Below, piece by piece: positions 21,140-33,639 of a stretch of DNA of 64,000 bases. Numbering within the stretch: position 1 is the stretch's first letter; every line of letters starts with the position of its first letter. The notes under the pieces are model-generated. The model did no database searches and was not told where the DNA came from. It worked only from the letters and a program-made list of their open reading frames with translations. The position numbers were made by a program, and so were the translations under genes. The stretch is from Mytilisepta virgata. Its lineage: Eukaryota; Mollusca; Bivalvia; Mytilida; Mytilidae. The DNA is taken from the NCBI GenBank assembly GCA_028015205.1, contig CM051516.1:24790593-24854592 (forward strand), in the 5' to 3' direction.

Positions 21140-22110
21140 TTGGTCTTTTCCTCTGAAACCCTTGGGGCAAGTGAACTGAAACTTTATACGAACCAGGTAT
21201 GAAAGGACTTTTATAAATTTTGCATATTTTGTCCCGATCGGTCTACTAGCATGGACGCCATGAACAAATCCTATAGTCTCAATGGTCAAATTAAAAAAAA
21301 AACCTTCCAATCTGAAAACATATAGGGAAATGAAATGTCCCATTTTTTTCTCGACTGGACAACAAATATGGCGCCATGAACAAATCCCATTTCGCATTGG
21401 TCAAATTAAAAAAAATGTCCTCTGAAACGGTATAGGCAAATGAACTGAAATTTAATATGAAGCATCTCTGGAAGGACCTTGATAAAGTTTGCATATTTTT
21501 TCAAGATCGGAAGACTGACATGGCCGCAATAAACAAATCCTATTTTCTCATTGGTCAAATTGAGGAAATCTTCTCCTTTATAAAACTATATAGCCAAATG
21601 AACTGAAACTTGGTACAAAGCATTTATGGAAGGACTTTAATAAATTTTGCATATTGTTTCTCGTCCGGACAACAATATGGCCGCCAAGAACAAATCCCAT
21701 TTCTCATTGGTCAAATTAAAAAAGTATCCACTGAAAGCATATAGCCAAATAAACTTAAAATCTTCTCCTATGAAACCATATAGCAAAATGATCTGACAGT
21801 TGGTATGAAGCATATATGGGAGGACCTGTATAAAGTTTGCATATTATTTTCTAGATTTGACAAAACCACGGGCGCCATGAAAAATTTTCACTCCTCTGTG
21901 GTCAAATTAAAATTCTTCTCCCCTGAAACCATATAGCTAAATGAACTGAAACTTGGTATGAAGCATTTATGGAAGGACATTTATAAATTTTGCATATTTC
22001 AACATAGGACCATGTGTAAAATCTATGCAACAACCTTTATAACATTTGGATATTTCTCCCCAGTAGGACGACTTCATTTCATGATTGGGAAAATTGTGAA
22101 AAAAAAATAA
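21140..22110. repeat. Tandem array of ~120-150-bp units
   Basis: About six or seven diverged copies share the order: 'CTGAAACCATATAGCCAAATGA', 'ACTGAAACTTGGTATGAAGC', 'GGAAGGACTTTAATAAATTT', 'GCATATT', a 'GACAACAATATGGCCGCCA' phrase, 'GAACAAATCCCATTTCTCAT' and 'TGGTCAAATTAAA'. Related-looking arrays are at 48330-49010 and 50930-53330. Typical of bivalve short tandem dispersed repeats. Open frames across it are not genes. Confidence 0.8.
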
Positions 22111-22766
22111 CTGAAACTGAACAGCTAAATGAACAAATATGACATGTTGAAAAAGGTGTCGTGTGGGCGATTCTGACTCACCATGTAATAAAGTTACGTA
22201 TCCCTGTTTCTCTTTTTAATTCCAGTCTTGTGTTAACAAATTGTTTCCCATTTCTGTTTTTTCACTGTTGTCAAATTCTGAACGAATCCTAACAGATTTA
22301 TTTATTACTGTAAATTCAAAATTAATGCAACAGAGTAGACATTAAATAACTAAGCCTCGCATTTTAATTTTTGGTTTAATATTGTATTGCAACGTGGAAA
22401 GGAACAGCATTAATGAATATTCGCATTATTGTTATTTGTTGAAATTTCGCAGTTATGAGTGCAATAATTGCGGAATTTACAGTAAATTGCTCAAGTACAT
22501 GTATTGTATGAAGTTCGTTTCTAATTTCAATGGAGATCAATTAAGGGAATCAGACTTTTCAACGCAATAACGTTTTACTCAACGTTTTATTTGTTAATCA
22601 TTCTCAGTGCTTCAGACTCTTATTTGTAATAATTTGTCCTTTCAACGAGGTGCATAATTTTTTAATTTTATTTAAGTTTAAACTCAGCAATCAAAACTTG
22701 TTTAAATTGTATATGAAGCCATGTTTTGGTTGTAAAATGGTATAGTATATGTTTGTTGCCTTTCAG

Positions 22767-23069
22767 GACCTCCTACTGTCAGTATCGTACAAGGACCATA
22801 CGTTCCCAAATATGGCACACAATTTACTATTAAATGCACTGTGCGCGCTGATCCAAATATAACTGAAGTTTTTTGGAAAAGAAATGTAAATGGATTAGTA
22901 ACAAAATTGCATTTCGGTTTGCCGGGAACAAAAGGAATGAGTACAGACGAACCATCATTGTCCATTAAGTATGCTACGATGATTGATTCAGGGCTATACA
23001 CATGTTTTGCAACAAATACCATAGGGACAGGACAAAGTAATGCTGTTAATGTAATGATTGTAAATGGAG
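22767..23069 (+). CDS. Ig receptor exon 4: Ig domain 1
   Basis: One complete Ig domain in a 303-nt phase 1-1 exon (acceptor TGCCTTTCAG, donor GTAATA). Domain landmarks: first Cys in QFTIKCTVRADP, core Trp in ITEVFWKRN, second Cys in MIDSGLYTCFATN, followed by the family signature IGTGQS. The spacing Cys - about 13 - Trp and D-x-G-x-Y-x-C is that of I-set/C2-like domains. An NIT glycosylation site precedes the Trp. The PPTVSIVQGPY start is the A strand. The minus-strand frame over this exon is a shadow. Confidence 0.9.
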
Positions 23070-26000
23070 GTAATAACGATTTTGTAGATCCTACATATAT
23101 AATAATTCTAAATTTGGGCTAAAAAAATATGGAACATAGGAGAGAATACCAGACCTTCTATGAAAATGTACTTTAGACTACAAACAAATTTGCTGATGCT
23201 TTATAAAGAGAGATGATGACAGGAGATCATACAAAAAACAAACAAAATGAAAAAAGAAAAGGTAAACAATGACATACCAATCTACATGTATCAACGCTAC
23301 CCAAAATACAGAACCGCGGGCAAAAAGGAAGACAAAAGAGCACAATACACAAACATAAAATAGCACGCAGTAGTCGTGCAAAATATCATGCTAAATAATC
23401 AATAGCATAATACTAAACACAAACACAATAAAACAAATAAACAAAAATAATATATGGAACGGTCAACAAAGATATCACACTCAACCAATGCCACACAACC
23501 TCTCCCTTATCTATCCTGACACTCTGGTGTACACAACATACTATAACACCCATTACAGTATCATTACCGACAAGGTGGCCGCTTGTTTAGAACTGCAAAC
23601 ATTGGTAGATAGCCATAATGTGCTCGTCTTAACTGTAAAACTACATGTAGCTAAGTCTGTCATGGATAGTGGTCGGATATTGTAGCTCATTAAACGAACA
23701 AATCAGAAATAACACTCCTATAAAGGGTTTGATGCTACTTTCGACCAGTTTAATTGATGAGATCTGGAGCTGGTATGTCAGTAACTGCTAGTAGTCCTTT
23801 ATTAATATCTTAATATATATTGGTCATTGTCATTTTGCGTAGTTTCTTCTGTTACCTTTTTTATCATCGGACTCTGACATCTTTTAAACTGAGTTTTACT
23901 ATTCCACAATGGCTAGAGGTAAAAGGGGAGGGTTGAGATCTCACAAACATGTTTAACCCCACAGCATTTTTGCGCCTGTCCCAAGTCAGGAACCTCTAGC
24001 CTTTGTTAGTCTTGTGTGTGTTTTTTTTTTAATTGTGGTTCATTCGTATGTTTTGGAGTTTAGTATGCCGTCCATTTCGCTGAACTAGTATGCATTATTG
24101 CTTAGGGGCCAGCTGAAGCCCACCTCCGGGTGTGGAATTTTCTCGCTGCGTTGAAGACCCACATGTAGTCTTGAGCTGTTTTCTGTTGTCACTTTGACAC
24201 ATTCCCCGTTTTTATTCTCTATTCTAACTCGTGACAGAGTTCAATAGTCGGAAACATTCCAAAAGGATACTATAGCGTGGTCAGAGAACTTTTCAGTGGT
24301 TGGGTTAAACCACTTTTTTCCGATACTCACATTTTTATTAACGTGAATAAATCTACCCGTAAGGATCGTATCTTTTATTTTACATTTATTTTACATTGCG
24401 GATTGTACTATAAGTGTACGTTTTACAATGTCTCGACTTATTTAAGTTTCTTCACGACAACCCTCATCAGAGCCCTATGTTTTTTTAAATTGAAATTTCC
24501 AAGTATATCCATCCAACATCTTGTCTGGAAAAAATTAGGAAAATCTGTCTGACTTTGCGGTCATTTAACTATCAATTTGTCAATGATTTATATATATATC
24601 TGTGATACTTCGTCCTCTTTTGAAGGCAACAATAAGTTTCAGTTAATTTATATGTGTCTTGGAATTATATCATTTCGTACTAAGTAACAAACCTTAGTTT
24701 TAAGTCACCATTCGGATTGTATGAAGTTATAATTATCAAACGTATTTTCATAGTTCTTTTTCTGTATTTTCTTTCTAATGTTTCGATCCTCAAAGTTTAT
24801 TGTTTTTTAGAATTTCTTCTTTTATTACCTCGTTTTAACAGTTATAATCTCTCTTTATAATAATATTTCTTCACCTTTTTTGAAGGATCTGAAATATGAA
24901 AAAGACCATGTGTTAATCAATTTATAACATATTTTGCCACTATTGAGAAATAATTTTAATGCTGAATTCGATTTTCATTTTGCTGTCTTCAAGCACGTCT
25001 GTCAGGTTTTGAACAACACTGATGTGGTGACTGAATATAAAGTGCACATTCACTGTGCTACAACTAGTAAACAGTTATTTCTTTCACTTTTAGTATACAG
25101 TCAAACAAATGAATGCAACTTCAGTTTCTGTGCTTTTCCCGAGATCTACAAAAAGTCCCTATTGGAAACTGCTAAGAACATTTATGCACGGTTAATTTAC
25201 CGTAAATAATGATCAGACGATAATTTACAGCTGAGCGGAAGTGACGTCGATAAGGCTCCTCTTATGATGTTATTGCCCTGGGGCAAATACATGCTTAAAA
25301 TTATGCTTTTATTATATAAGCAAAATCGGCGTTATTTCAATAAAATATGTGATAAAGAAAGCTTAAAGTAGGAACTGTGTAGATATATCTTTCTCCAGTT
25401 GAAACACACTTCACCGTCTATATTCGGAGTCTATGATAATAAGTTAAGTATATTTTATTTTTGATGTTTGCCAATAATTACCAAGGTCATTGCTATTACG
25501 TACTATGGAATATCCGGGACATCTAGAAGAATCACGTGATCATTTATGGTCCGGAACTGCCATGATTTGTCTTTATAATTCGTTTTTTTTAAAATGTAAA
25601 TTCGAATTTTCATCAGATTGTCCGTTTCTGCTCTTTTATTTGATATATAATATCTACATTTTTGTTTATTGCATTACGTATGGGGTGCATTGTTTCCGAA
25701 AACTTAAGATATGTATATGTTCAGGTATAAAGCTTATTTTTCTTTAATTTTATGAACATGTCCTTTACTTTAACTTTCCCAAAAAATGTGCTTTACCGTA
25801 TAAAATCATTTTACTGATGTTATGCAGGATAAAACTTCGAACAGATCTTCAGAACGCCGACGTTCATAAGTGATATTGACACCACAATTACATACATGTA
25901 TGTTCATGGCGCTTCTTTATAAACCAAAATGGGGAAAACCGTCTACTGCTTTTTTACTGAAGTACCGCTGCTGATTAAAAGGTGTTAATAACTACTACAT

Positions 26001-26509
26001 AACAGAGAAATGGAATAGTCCGGGTTTTTTTCTTTTGAAGTAGTTCAAAATACCTTGTTACCTGTATTTTAACTTAAAATGCAAAAAGTAACTAATGGTA
26101 TTTGAATTCTTTAAGTAGTTTTTCACTACATGTACAATGTACTTAGAACTATGTGTCAGTTACTAATGGTATTTTTAAAGACTCTAGCATCGTGAAATTT
26201 GTATCCTTGCACGGTTACAGACACGACAAAAATTTAGATACGTATTATTAAAATGCATTTCGATAATGATCATTGTTCATTTACAGTTAAATATTATCTT
26301 CGAGGCACATTATTTATTTTGTAATTACAGAAGTTCAATACATGTATTAATGACTCTTATTTTACAGTAATTTTGATCGTTTTGAAAACAGCAGGATTTT
26401 GAATAATTGTTGTTGTTGAATCTGATTCCGATGATGTTTTTGTTTCTTTCTAAAAACAAAGAAAATACCCTATCCCTTTTATAACCTAAGTAGTAAATTA
26501 CATTTTCAG
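23070..26509 (+). other. Intron 4 with interspersed repeats
   Basis: Contains the family A interspersed repeat (23745-24233). The rest, including open frames at 24277-24552, 24934-25209 and 25490-25747, has no recognisable motif, and no exon with Ig hallmarks was seen. Confidence 0.5.
23745..24233 (+). repeat. Interspersed repeat, family A (plus orientation)
   Basis: Contains 'GAGATCTGGAGCTGG', 'ATGGCTAGAGGTAAAAGGGG', 'GTTTAACCCC', 'TTTTTGCGCCTGTCCCAAGT', 'CAGGAACCTCTAGCC', 'GCTGAACTAGTATGC', 'GGGGCCAGCTGAAGCCCACC' and 'TTGACACATTCCCC'. The same phrases appear reversed at 33175-33545. I recall this as an abundant mussel repeat. It shows no coding capacity here. Confidence 0.8.
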
Positions 26510-26809
26510 ATCTCCCTAATGTAACTGTTGTGAAGGACAGCTATACCGTTGTTCAGGGCAACAATGTCACAATGGACTGTGACATAGTGTCCTATCTACC
26601 GCTACTCCATGTAGACTGGCAATTTAACAAAAGTGGCTCACTGATTGTTTTGAATGAAAAGGCAGTAGGAACGCAAGGAATAACCCTGGAAAACCCTTCC
26701 CTAACACTTGTTTCTCCAAGCATATCTGACTCTGGGCTGTATACATGTGTCGGTACTAACAAAGTTGGAACACGACGGAGCAAAATAGTTTCTCTATCTG
26801 TAATCGGAG
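26510..26809 (+). CDS. Ig receptor exon 5: Ig domain 2
   Basis: 300 nt, phase 1-1, acceptor ACATTTTCAG, donor GTAAGA. The domain starts DLPNVTVVKDSYTV. First Cys in VTMDCDIVS, core Trp in LLHVDWQFNKSG, then GITLENPSLTL and ISDSGLYTCVGTNKVGTRRS with the second Cys. N-x-T sites: NVT twice, NKS. It is the most diverged of the first five domains (YLPLLHVDW in place of the P-N-x-T-x-V-x-W pattern). Confidence 0.9.
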
Positions 26810-27788
26810 GTAAGAATTTAAAAAATATTCTAGAAACATAAAATTAAATATTAAGAAGTATGGACAATTGACGGAAACAGCAGGTAAACTGTGAAAAGAC
26901 ACATTTAGATGTTTTGGAATTATAGCACGCGTTACCCCTAATTTAGATTCCGTTGTTTTTGGTGTAAGTTGTGATATTTTGAATCATAAAGACCTTTATT
27001 ATTTAAAGATATTCTTATTTTAGTTAACAAACCCAACATACCTGAATTTAAACAACAGAAATGGGATTTATTGTTTCCGTCAATGAATCAATCTTTCTTC
27101 TGACTTACTAATACACATTTCGGTTATTGGGTTGAAATTTGATGTCAGATGGTTCTATTCAAGGGAATGGTGTTAGGTAAAACAAACATTTGTTTATTTG
27201 TTTATTTTACCGGAATTTGGGTGTAATTGCATATGCAACAAATATGTTACACAAGCCAAACATGTGGACAGCCTAACATTGACCCGAAATGTACGGCATA
27301 TTGAAATTAAAACAGAATTTAAAATGTTAGCCTAGCCAAGTCCCAGATTCCAATTACGGATGGTTGCTACATGCAAGTTTTTTTTGATACTAAAATAAGT
27401 CGTAGCTGAAAGATCTTCCAGGATATTATTCAGCCTTGCATTAATTATAAGGAAAATAAATCAGCATTTACCTGTTTGTAATATATGTTCTATCACAAGA
27501 TCTCTTTTTGTCCTTTTTCCTACAGATTAAAAGTTTTCTTACAATGAGTCAATATAGGAGTAACTCTTTTTAATTTGTCAATATATCCTTTATTAAAATG
27601 GTGAACAACAAACAATTCAATTCTATTCAATTCTTTTCGTTTGGTGGAGGTTTGCTCCTTAGGTATAGTTGTCCTCCTTATAGGACATAGTGAATACATT
27701 CTTGAAATTCTTAAATTTTTTATTTTTGGTTCTTTATTTACATAAATCAGTCAAATATTTCAATAACTCTTCCGAGATTTTTAAATAG
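26810..27788 (+). other. Intron 5
   Basis: No exon or recognised repeat seen. AT-rich, unremarkable. Confidence 0.4.
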
Positions 27789-28085
27789 ATATTCCGACGG
27801 TCACAGCAGGTGATAACTACAGCGTTTTGTATGGCAATGCAGTAACCCTCAGATGTATTGTAAATGCTGTACCAAATGTGACCTCAGTTTTCTGGGAGAA
27901 AACTAGAAATGGCAGTAAAACAGTTATAAGTCACGGAACTAGTGGAATAACTGGCATACAAGCAACTGATCCATCTATGACAATTGTAAATGCAACACTG
28001 TCAGATACTGGTGAATTCAAATGTCTTGCTAGAAACGAAGTCGGTCTTGGAATCGGTGATACTACGACATTAGTAGTTGTGGGTG
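27789..28085 (+). CDS. Ig receptor exon 6: Ig domain 3
   Basis: 297 nt, phase 1-1. The acceptor (TTTTAAATAG) has a weak pyrimidine tract; donor GTAAAT. First Cys in VTLRCIVNAVP, core Trp in NVTSVFWEKTRNG, then TGIQATDPSMTI and LSDTGEFKCLARNEVGLGIG with the second Cys. The Tyr of the Y-x-C motif is replaced by Phe-Lys-Cys. Glycosylation sites NVT, NGS, NAT. It resembles domains 1, 4 and 5 most, in keeping with serial exon duplication. Confidence 0.9.
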
Positions 28086-28232
28086 GTAAATGTTTAAGAA
28101 TAGTCTTTTCTATGATTTTGAATGTACAATTTAATTGATAAAATTATACCCTCAACCATATTTTCAATTCTTAATAAACGAATTTATAAATAAAAAAAAA
28201 TGATAAGTTTTCTCTACCAACAGTAGTGGTAT

Positions 28233-28262
28233 TTCTTTCTCTCTTTCTCTCCCTCTCTCTCT
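28233..28262. repeat. CT-rich simple repeat
   Basis: TTTCTCTC/CCCTCTCTC run. Confidence 0.7.
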
Positions 28263-28972
28263 ATTTCTATTTATATTTATGATTAGATCCGCCACTGGTT
28301 TTTATTTTTGCGATATCGTAGCAAGCCCACAAATGGATAAAAAAGAATTAACAGAAAACATCCGGGTTTATTACTTGTGCATGTGTTGTTTTTTTTCTTT
28401 TTTGTTTTTAATTTATGTTAAGAAAACGATATATTAACAAATAAACCGCTATTCATTAAAACATAAAACTGAATGTTTATGTACATGTATCTTCAAAGAG
28501 TAAAAATCCATCATGACAACATTATATGTGCCATAATGATTAAACATAAATGACAATATTAAGAAAGATGATAACTAACAGAAAATAAAAGATTACTTGT
28601 GTTATGCAGTATATAATCAGTAAGCAGTGACGATAATGGTAATAGTTAAAAGTATGAATAAGCCGAATTCTAAAATTTGAATCTTGTATAATTTGAAGGT
28701 TCTTGTACATTAATTTTGGGTTTTTTGATACATTACACAATTCTCTTGTACTACTAGTAAACAGATTACATGAAAGGTCAAAACTGAGATACTAGTCAAT
28801 TAAAAACATCCTATCAGTAGCACATGAGTTGAAAAGTACAAGGTTCTAAAAATCCAAACATAATTGATAAAATGAAGACAGTCAGGATAGTCAGGAGTTT
28901 AATTTATAATACCATAATTGTTGAAGAAACATGTATGTGTTCATATGGATCAATACCTGCTTTAACCTCTGA

Positions 28973-29536
28973 CTAGGACACTAAATTTCTTCGTGGATTC
29001 ATTGCTGTATATGATGTAACAAATTGTGATGCCGAACAACTAGATAAGTGCTGATTTGATACACTTTTTAAATTACGGAAATCAGAAAAGACTTGTAAAC
29101 GAAAGGAGACATCTGACACGATAGACATTGTCTTCCGATTGTTTTGAGACATCTCCTGCACATACATTAATATATCAAAATCAAAAACAGTCGAACACAC
29201 ATACTGGGGGCATTTTCTTCCTTACTTTTAAAACTTGATTCCAATGCCCGTCCTGTAAGTCTGTAAACTTTTAAAAATTTCATTGCTTTTGAATATTGTG
29301 TTAAGCCTGTGTGGAAACATGTCTGAAGAATAGTCCAGCACTTTTAAAATAAACTTTTTGCCGGCATGTCTCGCACTACACCATTTAAACACGATGGCAG
29401 CTATTCGTCTAGCACTATGCATGGTCCTTGAACACTCAACCACATCCACTATATACAAATGCAGCTTCAGTGGAACTTGGGGTGGACAAAGCACATATGA
29501 ACATGGTCTATGTGACGATGGATTTTTTTCATACAT
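28973..29536 (-). pseudogene. Possible decayed minus-strand coding remnant (unrecognised)
   Basis: Two open frames, 29536-29228 and 29200-28973, lie in the same reading frame and are separated only by in-frame stops about 10 codons apart. The conceptual product includes IVFKWCSARHAGKKFI, YSSDMFPHRLNT and MYVQEMSQNNRKTMS. I do not recognise a family. The shared frame over about 560 bp in AT-rich intron DNA is why it is listed, and it may be chance. Confidence 0.2.
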
Positions 29537-29607
29537 CTTTGGTAATAATTTGACAGTAATCTTATTCGTATATCATTCTTAATGTATGTTTGTCTTTATC
29601 CAACTAG

Positions 29608-29907
29608 GTATTCCAGTAGTAAAAGTAGGAGCACCGGCTTATACTATACCATACGGACAAAGAATAACACTTGCATGTTCAGTTTCAGCAATACCAGAAC
29701 AAACGCTGGTGTACTGGCAGAAAAATATAAGTGGATTAATTACTTCAGTTAATTATAATGCTCTAGGAACTACTGGAATTTCACCAGAAATTCCATCATT
29801 AACATTTAACTTTGCAACTCTATCCGATTCAGGGGTATATAGCTGTTTTGCTGCAAATGCTGTAGGGACCGGGCAAAGTCAGTCTTCGATTCTTAGGGTA
29901 ACAGGAG
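29608..29907 (+). CDS. Ig receptor exon 7: Ig domain 4
   Basis: 300 nt, phase 1-1, acceptor ATCCAACTAG, donor GTAATG. The domain starts GIPVVKVGAPAYT. First Cys in ITLACSVSAIPEQT, core Trp in LVYWQKNISG, then GTTGISPEIPSLTF and LSDSGVYSCFAANAVGTGQS with the second Cys. One NIS glycosylation site. Closest in pattern to domains 1 and 5 (VGTGQS/IGTGQS/IGTGRS). Confidence 0.9.
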
Positions 29908-32828
29908 GTAATGTATGTTGTATTTTGCATACACATGTTGCTGTAATTGTAGTTTTATTTCATTCTTTGGTGTGTATTTATTTATGGAAAGAAATTATAT
30001 TTTTTTCTCAAATATGTTTAATTGTGTATAATACACAATATCGAGATAATAAGTATTTGAATTCATCTTTGTTAAAGTTTTAGGATGAAAAAAATTCACG
30101 GCGTATACAACATTGTAAAAAAATTTCTCACAAACTATTAAACCATTATATGGTCCAAAACACCTTTTTAAATTCAAACTCAATAATTAATCACTGTATC
30201 ACTACTATCCATTATCAGTTATATTTCCTAGAGCTAGTCTCGACAATATTATGTGCATCTCCTACTGTTATTTTTATCGTATAATGATAATGATCGAATT
30301 ATCAGAATCTATCAATAATTGTACAAATTTCCTTCCCATGATGCAACAGGAACGTCACGAACGTCTGCTTATTCCAAGATTTGAAGAAAATTGGGTATTT
30401 TCACAGTAGATTTTGTTCAAAACTTAAAATTTTGATATCAGCAACAGCCTTGTCCAAAAAGATTTTTTAATATAATATTTGTCTTAAATTAAGACACATT
30501 TCATTGAAATATCTTTTTGGGCAAGGTTGCTGCTCATTTCAAAATCAAAATAATTCAAATGTCCAAAAATAAGTGAAATGTGGTGTTTTTCATTGATTTC
30601 TTCACAATTGGCAATCTTTAACACTACAGTGCCGCTATTACATGCATTTCTTGTTGAAAACAAAACGTGTTCCTTAAAATGCAACATTTTATGAATACTT
30701 TTTGATTTTGGACTTGAAGGGGCCAAATAAAGAGTCCCATTAATGTCACTTCGCCTTTGGAAATCACACAGTGTAAGAACTATTGTTGTCACACTATTCG
30801 AATTGGCTAACTTATTTTCGGAAAAGAAGATATTTTAATATAATTTAAGTGAATTTCCCGTAGTGTCTTAACGTAATCAAAATTCGGATTTGGCCATGGT
30901 GGTTAGCGGTCTAAGTCACCATTGCTTCCAAATTTAGTTCCAATTAGATAAGTGATTTCAAACTATAATATTTTGAAATGAATTATTCCAAAGCTTACAG
31001 TCATGTTAAACTTAGTTTGACTCAAATGGTTGAAAGGATTGCGCCTAGGGATCTTTTTAAATATCCAGTCTCAACAGACCCAATAGTTCCAGAGGAGAAT
31101 TTTATTAATTTTCTTTTAGTAACAGCTGCCATGTTGGTCCTTTGGTATGAGGGTACTGACGGCTTATCAATAAGGCCGCTGTTAAAAACTAGAAGAATCA
31201 ACTGAAAAATATTTAAAAATGGGTGGTTTGAAGATCTTTAGAGGAAAGATTACTGATGCCTAGTGCATGAAATGTTGGCAATAGCTTAGCTGGCCCTTTG
31301 GTCAGATGAACTAATAAGCTGCTAAATGTGCCAAAAGTAATCAATTAAAGGGATATATGACAAAACAGTAAAAGGTAATGGTAAATTGTCATTTCAACTA
31401 ACCAGTTTTGATCACAGGCACACAAATGAGATTCAAATGATAAATTAATGCAAGACATGTAAAGTGTATGTAGAGATAAAAGGCAACTATGAAATTTTGA
31501 ACTGTAGTGCTAAACCCTTAATGACTTAACTGAAAAAATCAAAACTTTAAGCACAAAAACATTGTGAGAAATAGAACCAAACGGACTTAAAGGTTTTTCT
31601 AAACTCCATCTGTGGTTAGCTATATCCACTAGCTATAGCATCACCTCATTGATAGTAAAATGCGGATACCAAGTTCATTGCCCTAGGGCAATAGATTTTC
31701 TTATAACGAAGAATTATATCTGTTATCTCCAAATACTGCGAAGGTAGCAGCAATACATAAATGATTAATCCAGTAATTATTATTTGTTACAAATTAAAAT
31801 TACGGAAAGTCATTCATAGGCGCGTCATGAAGAGTAGCTCGATATGAAAAGGCAAATAGGACTTTACCAGCCTAAATACACACTCTTCGGGTTATAAAAA
31901 ACCCCACATTAATTAAGTTATTAAACACAATCCATTGTAAAATTCACATTTGGATTCGTCCAATTCGAAAAAAAATCAGTTAATGGATTTAAATGGTTTA
32001 GACTGACCAAAACTGCGATTTTTGTTTTTAGTTTTTTATTTATATGCCCATAGATGTGACTTCACGAAAGATCAGTCATTTAAGAATTCGACCGATCATT
32101 CAGGCAAAGATTACGTCAGACAGGTCATATCCGTCAAAAAGTCAATGAGGTTGATAAGATTCGTGACGGACTTTTGACTATTCTGTGAATTGTGATTAAG
32201 GTTTCAAGGACTGTAATGGGTTCTTCAACAACGTTTTGAAACTTACGTTTTAAAAACGAGTTGAATATTTTCAAGTTCATCAGTTTTGAACGAGTATAAA
32301 TTCCTATTTTTTCCGTAAATACTCGATTTTTAAGTTTCCTGTACCTAGGTAAATTCAATGAGCGAAGTCAACGAAGTTAAATAACGTTACGCCTTATTGG
32401 TAGAAAGGTATGTGCGTTTGTGAAAGGCGCGAATTAATTGGTCTAAAAGCAGTCGAAGATGAGACTTGTAAAGTGGGAGATAAGGTTATCGTAGAATGGC
32501 TTCGCGTTGTGTTTAGGGGAGTTGGTCAAGGCGTCAACAAATTGAATGCGTTTTTCATTACAAACTTCTAATAACCAACTAACGTTACAATAGCGTTACG
32601 TCACAATGTTGAGCGGCCGCGCCGCCAAAGGCGACGTTACTTTTAGCGTAATTTACAACAAAGGTCGCATGAACCGATCTTCAACGGTCATCTCACACTG
32701 AAAATGGACATTTACGGAAGAATATGTAAACTAGAGTCTCATAATTTACCAAAACCAAATCGTTAGCATAGCAGGAAATGTACACACAATGTATGTATTT
32801 ATCAAATTAATATTTGTAATTTTACAAG
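29908..32828 (+). other. Intron 7
   Basis: Holds a fold-back hairpin near 30440-30534. Otherwise no recognised features. A GC-rich spot near 32612-32635 (GCGGCCGCGCCGCC) stands out from AT-rich surroundings and is flanked by repeated ACGTTAC/GCGTTACG phrases. Confidence 0.45.
30440..30534. repeat. Imperfect hairpin/fold-back (24-bp arms)
   Basis: Arm 30440-30463 (AGCAACAGCCTTGTCCAAAA..) pairs with 30511-30534, whose reverse complement is AGCAGCAACCTTGCCCAAAA.. The two arms are separated by 47 bp. Probably part of a small fold-back element. Confidence 0.6.
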
Positions 32829-33131
32829 AGATTCCAGTTATATCCATGGTGCAGTCAGCTTATTCTGTTGTATATGGAAAAGAAGTCACACTGCATTGTG
32901 AAATAAAATCTTCACCGAATTTCACAATGGTATACTGGCATAAAGAAGTTAATGAAACAATTTCAGTTATAACGAAAGATTCTACCGGAATTAAAGGATC
33001 TACTATACACAAACCATCCTTAACAATCCTGCATTCAACTGCGTCTGATTCTGGATTATACACATGTTTTGCAAGAAACGCAATAGGGACAGGAAGAAGC
33101 ATCAAACCGTCTAATCTCTCAGTAATCTCAA
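32829..33131 (+). CDS. Ig receptor exon 8: Ig domain 5
   Basis: 303 nt, phase 1-1, acceptor ATTTTACAAG, donor GTGAGT. The acceptor was chosen over the AG two bases later because only this one keeps the frame. First Cys in VTLHCEIKSSP, core Trp in NFTMVYWHKEVN, then GIKGSTIHKPSLTI and ASDSGLYTCFARNAIGTGRS with the second Cys. Ends with A, so the junction codon with exon 9 is AAT. Glycosylation sites NFT, NET. Confidence 0.9.
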
Positions 33132-33174
33132 GTGAGTATTCCTATTCTTTCTGCCCACATTATTATTTGAATCG

Positions 33175-33545
33175 ATATGGAATAGAGAATGGAAAAGGGG
33201 AATGTGTCAAAGAGACAACAACCCGACCGAAGAGCAGAAACAGCCAAATGATACCAATGGGTCTTCAACGTAGCAATAAAATCCTGCACCCGGAGGCGGG
33301 CTTCAGTCGACCCATAAACAATAAAGCATACTAGTTCAGCGAAATGGACCCCACTAAACTCCGAAACATAGAAATAAACCAAAATTTAAAAAAAAACCTA
33401 ACAAAATTTGAGGTTCCTGACTTGGGACAGGCGCAAAAATGCGGCGGGGTTAAACATGTTTTGTGGGATCTCACCCTATACCTCTAGCCAATGTGTAATG
33501 AACAAACACATGTCCGAGTCCGATGTTAGAAAAGGTAACAATACT
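33175..33545 (-). repeat. Interspersed repeat, family A (minus orientation)
   Basis: Reverse complement gives the same phrases as the 23745-24233 copy: GTTGTCTCTTTGACACATTC, GCTGAACTAGTATGC, CTGTCCCAAGTCAGGAACCT, GTTTAACCCCGCCGC, GGCTAGAGGTATAGGG. The two copies are inverted relative to each other, 9 kb apart. Confidence 0.8.
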
Positions 33546-33639
33546 ATAACTAGAGGCGCAAGTGAGCCTAAATCGTTCACCTAGAGAACGAAGTACATAA
33601 CTTACTGCATATTTATTTTGTTTTTATTTCGGTGCTTAA

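Larger units (their letters stand above)
17656..22766 (+). other. Long intron 3 (5.1 kb)
   Basis: No convincing exon found. Contains an AT-rich stretch (about 19250-20170) with recurring 'GGAAATAATATTAT' phrases and a tandem array at 21140-22110. Short open frames at 18590-19045 have no recognised motif. A further exon could be missed here. Confidence 0.5.
28086..29607 (+). other. Intron 6
   Basis: Contains a CT-rich microsatellite near 28233-28262. A pair of minus-strand open frames at 28973-29536 is listed separately. Confidence 0.5.

Noticed and set aside
21134..21494. Overlapping minus-strand frames with GLICxxxE-like phrases
   Set aside because: They arise from the short-unit tandem array at 21140-22110 and repeat with its period.
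32612..32640. GC-rich spot as a possible CpG-island promoter
   Set aside because: Only about 25 bp long and within an intron between Ig exons; no other promoter sign.
22702..33382. Minus-strand frames opposite the Ig exons (for example 22702-23022, 26592-26783, 32860-33105)
   Set aside because: Shadows of the plus-strand Ig coding exons; no independent features.
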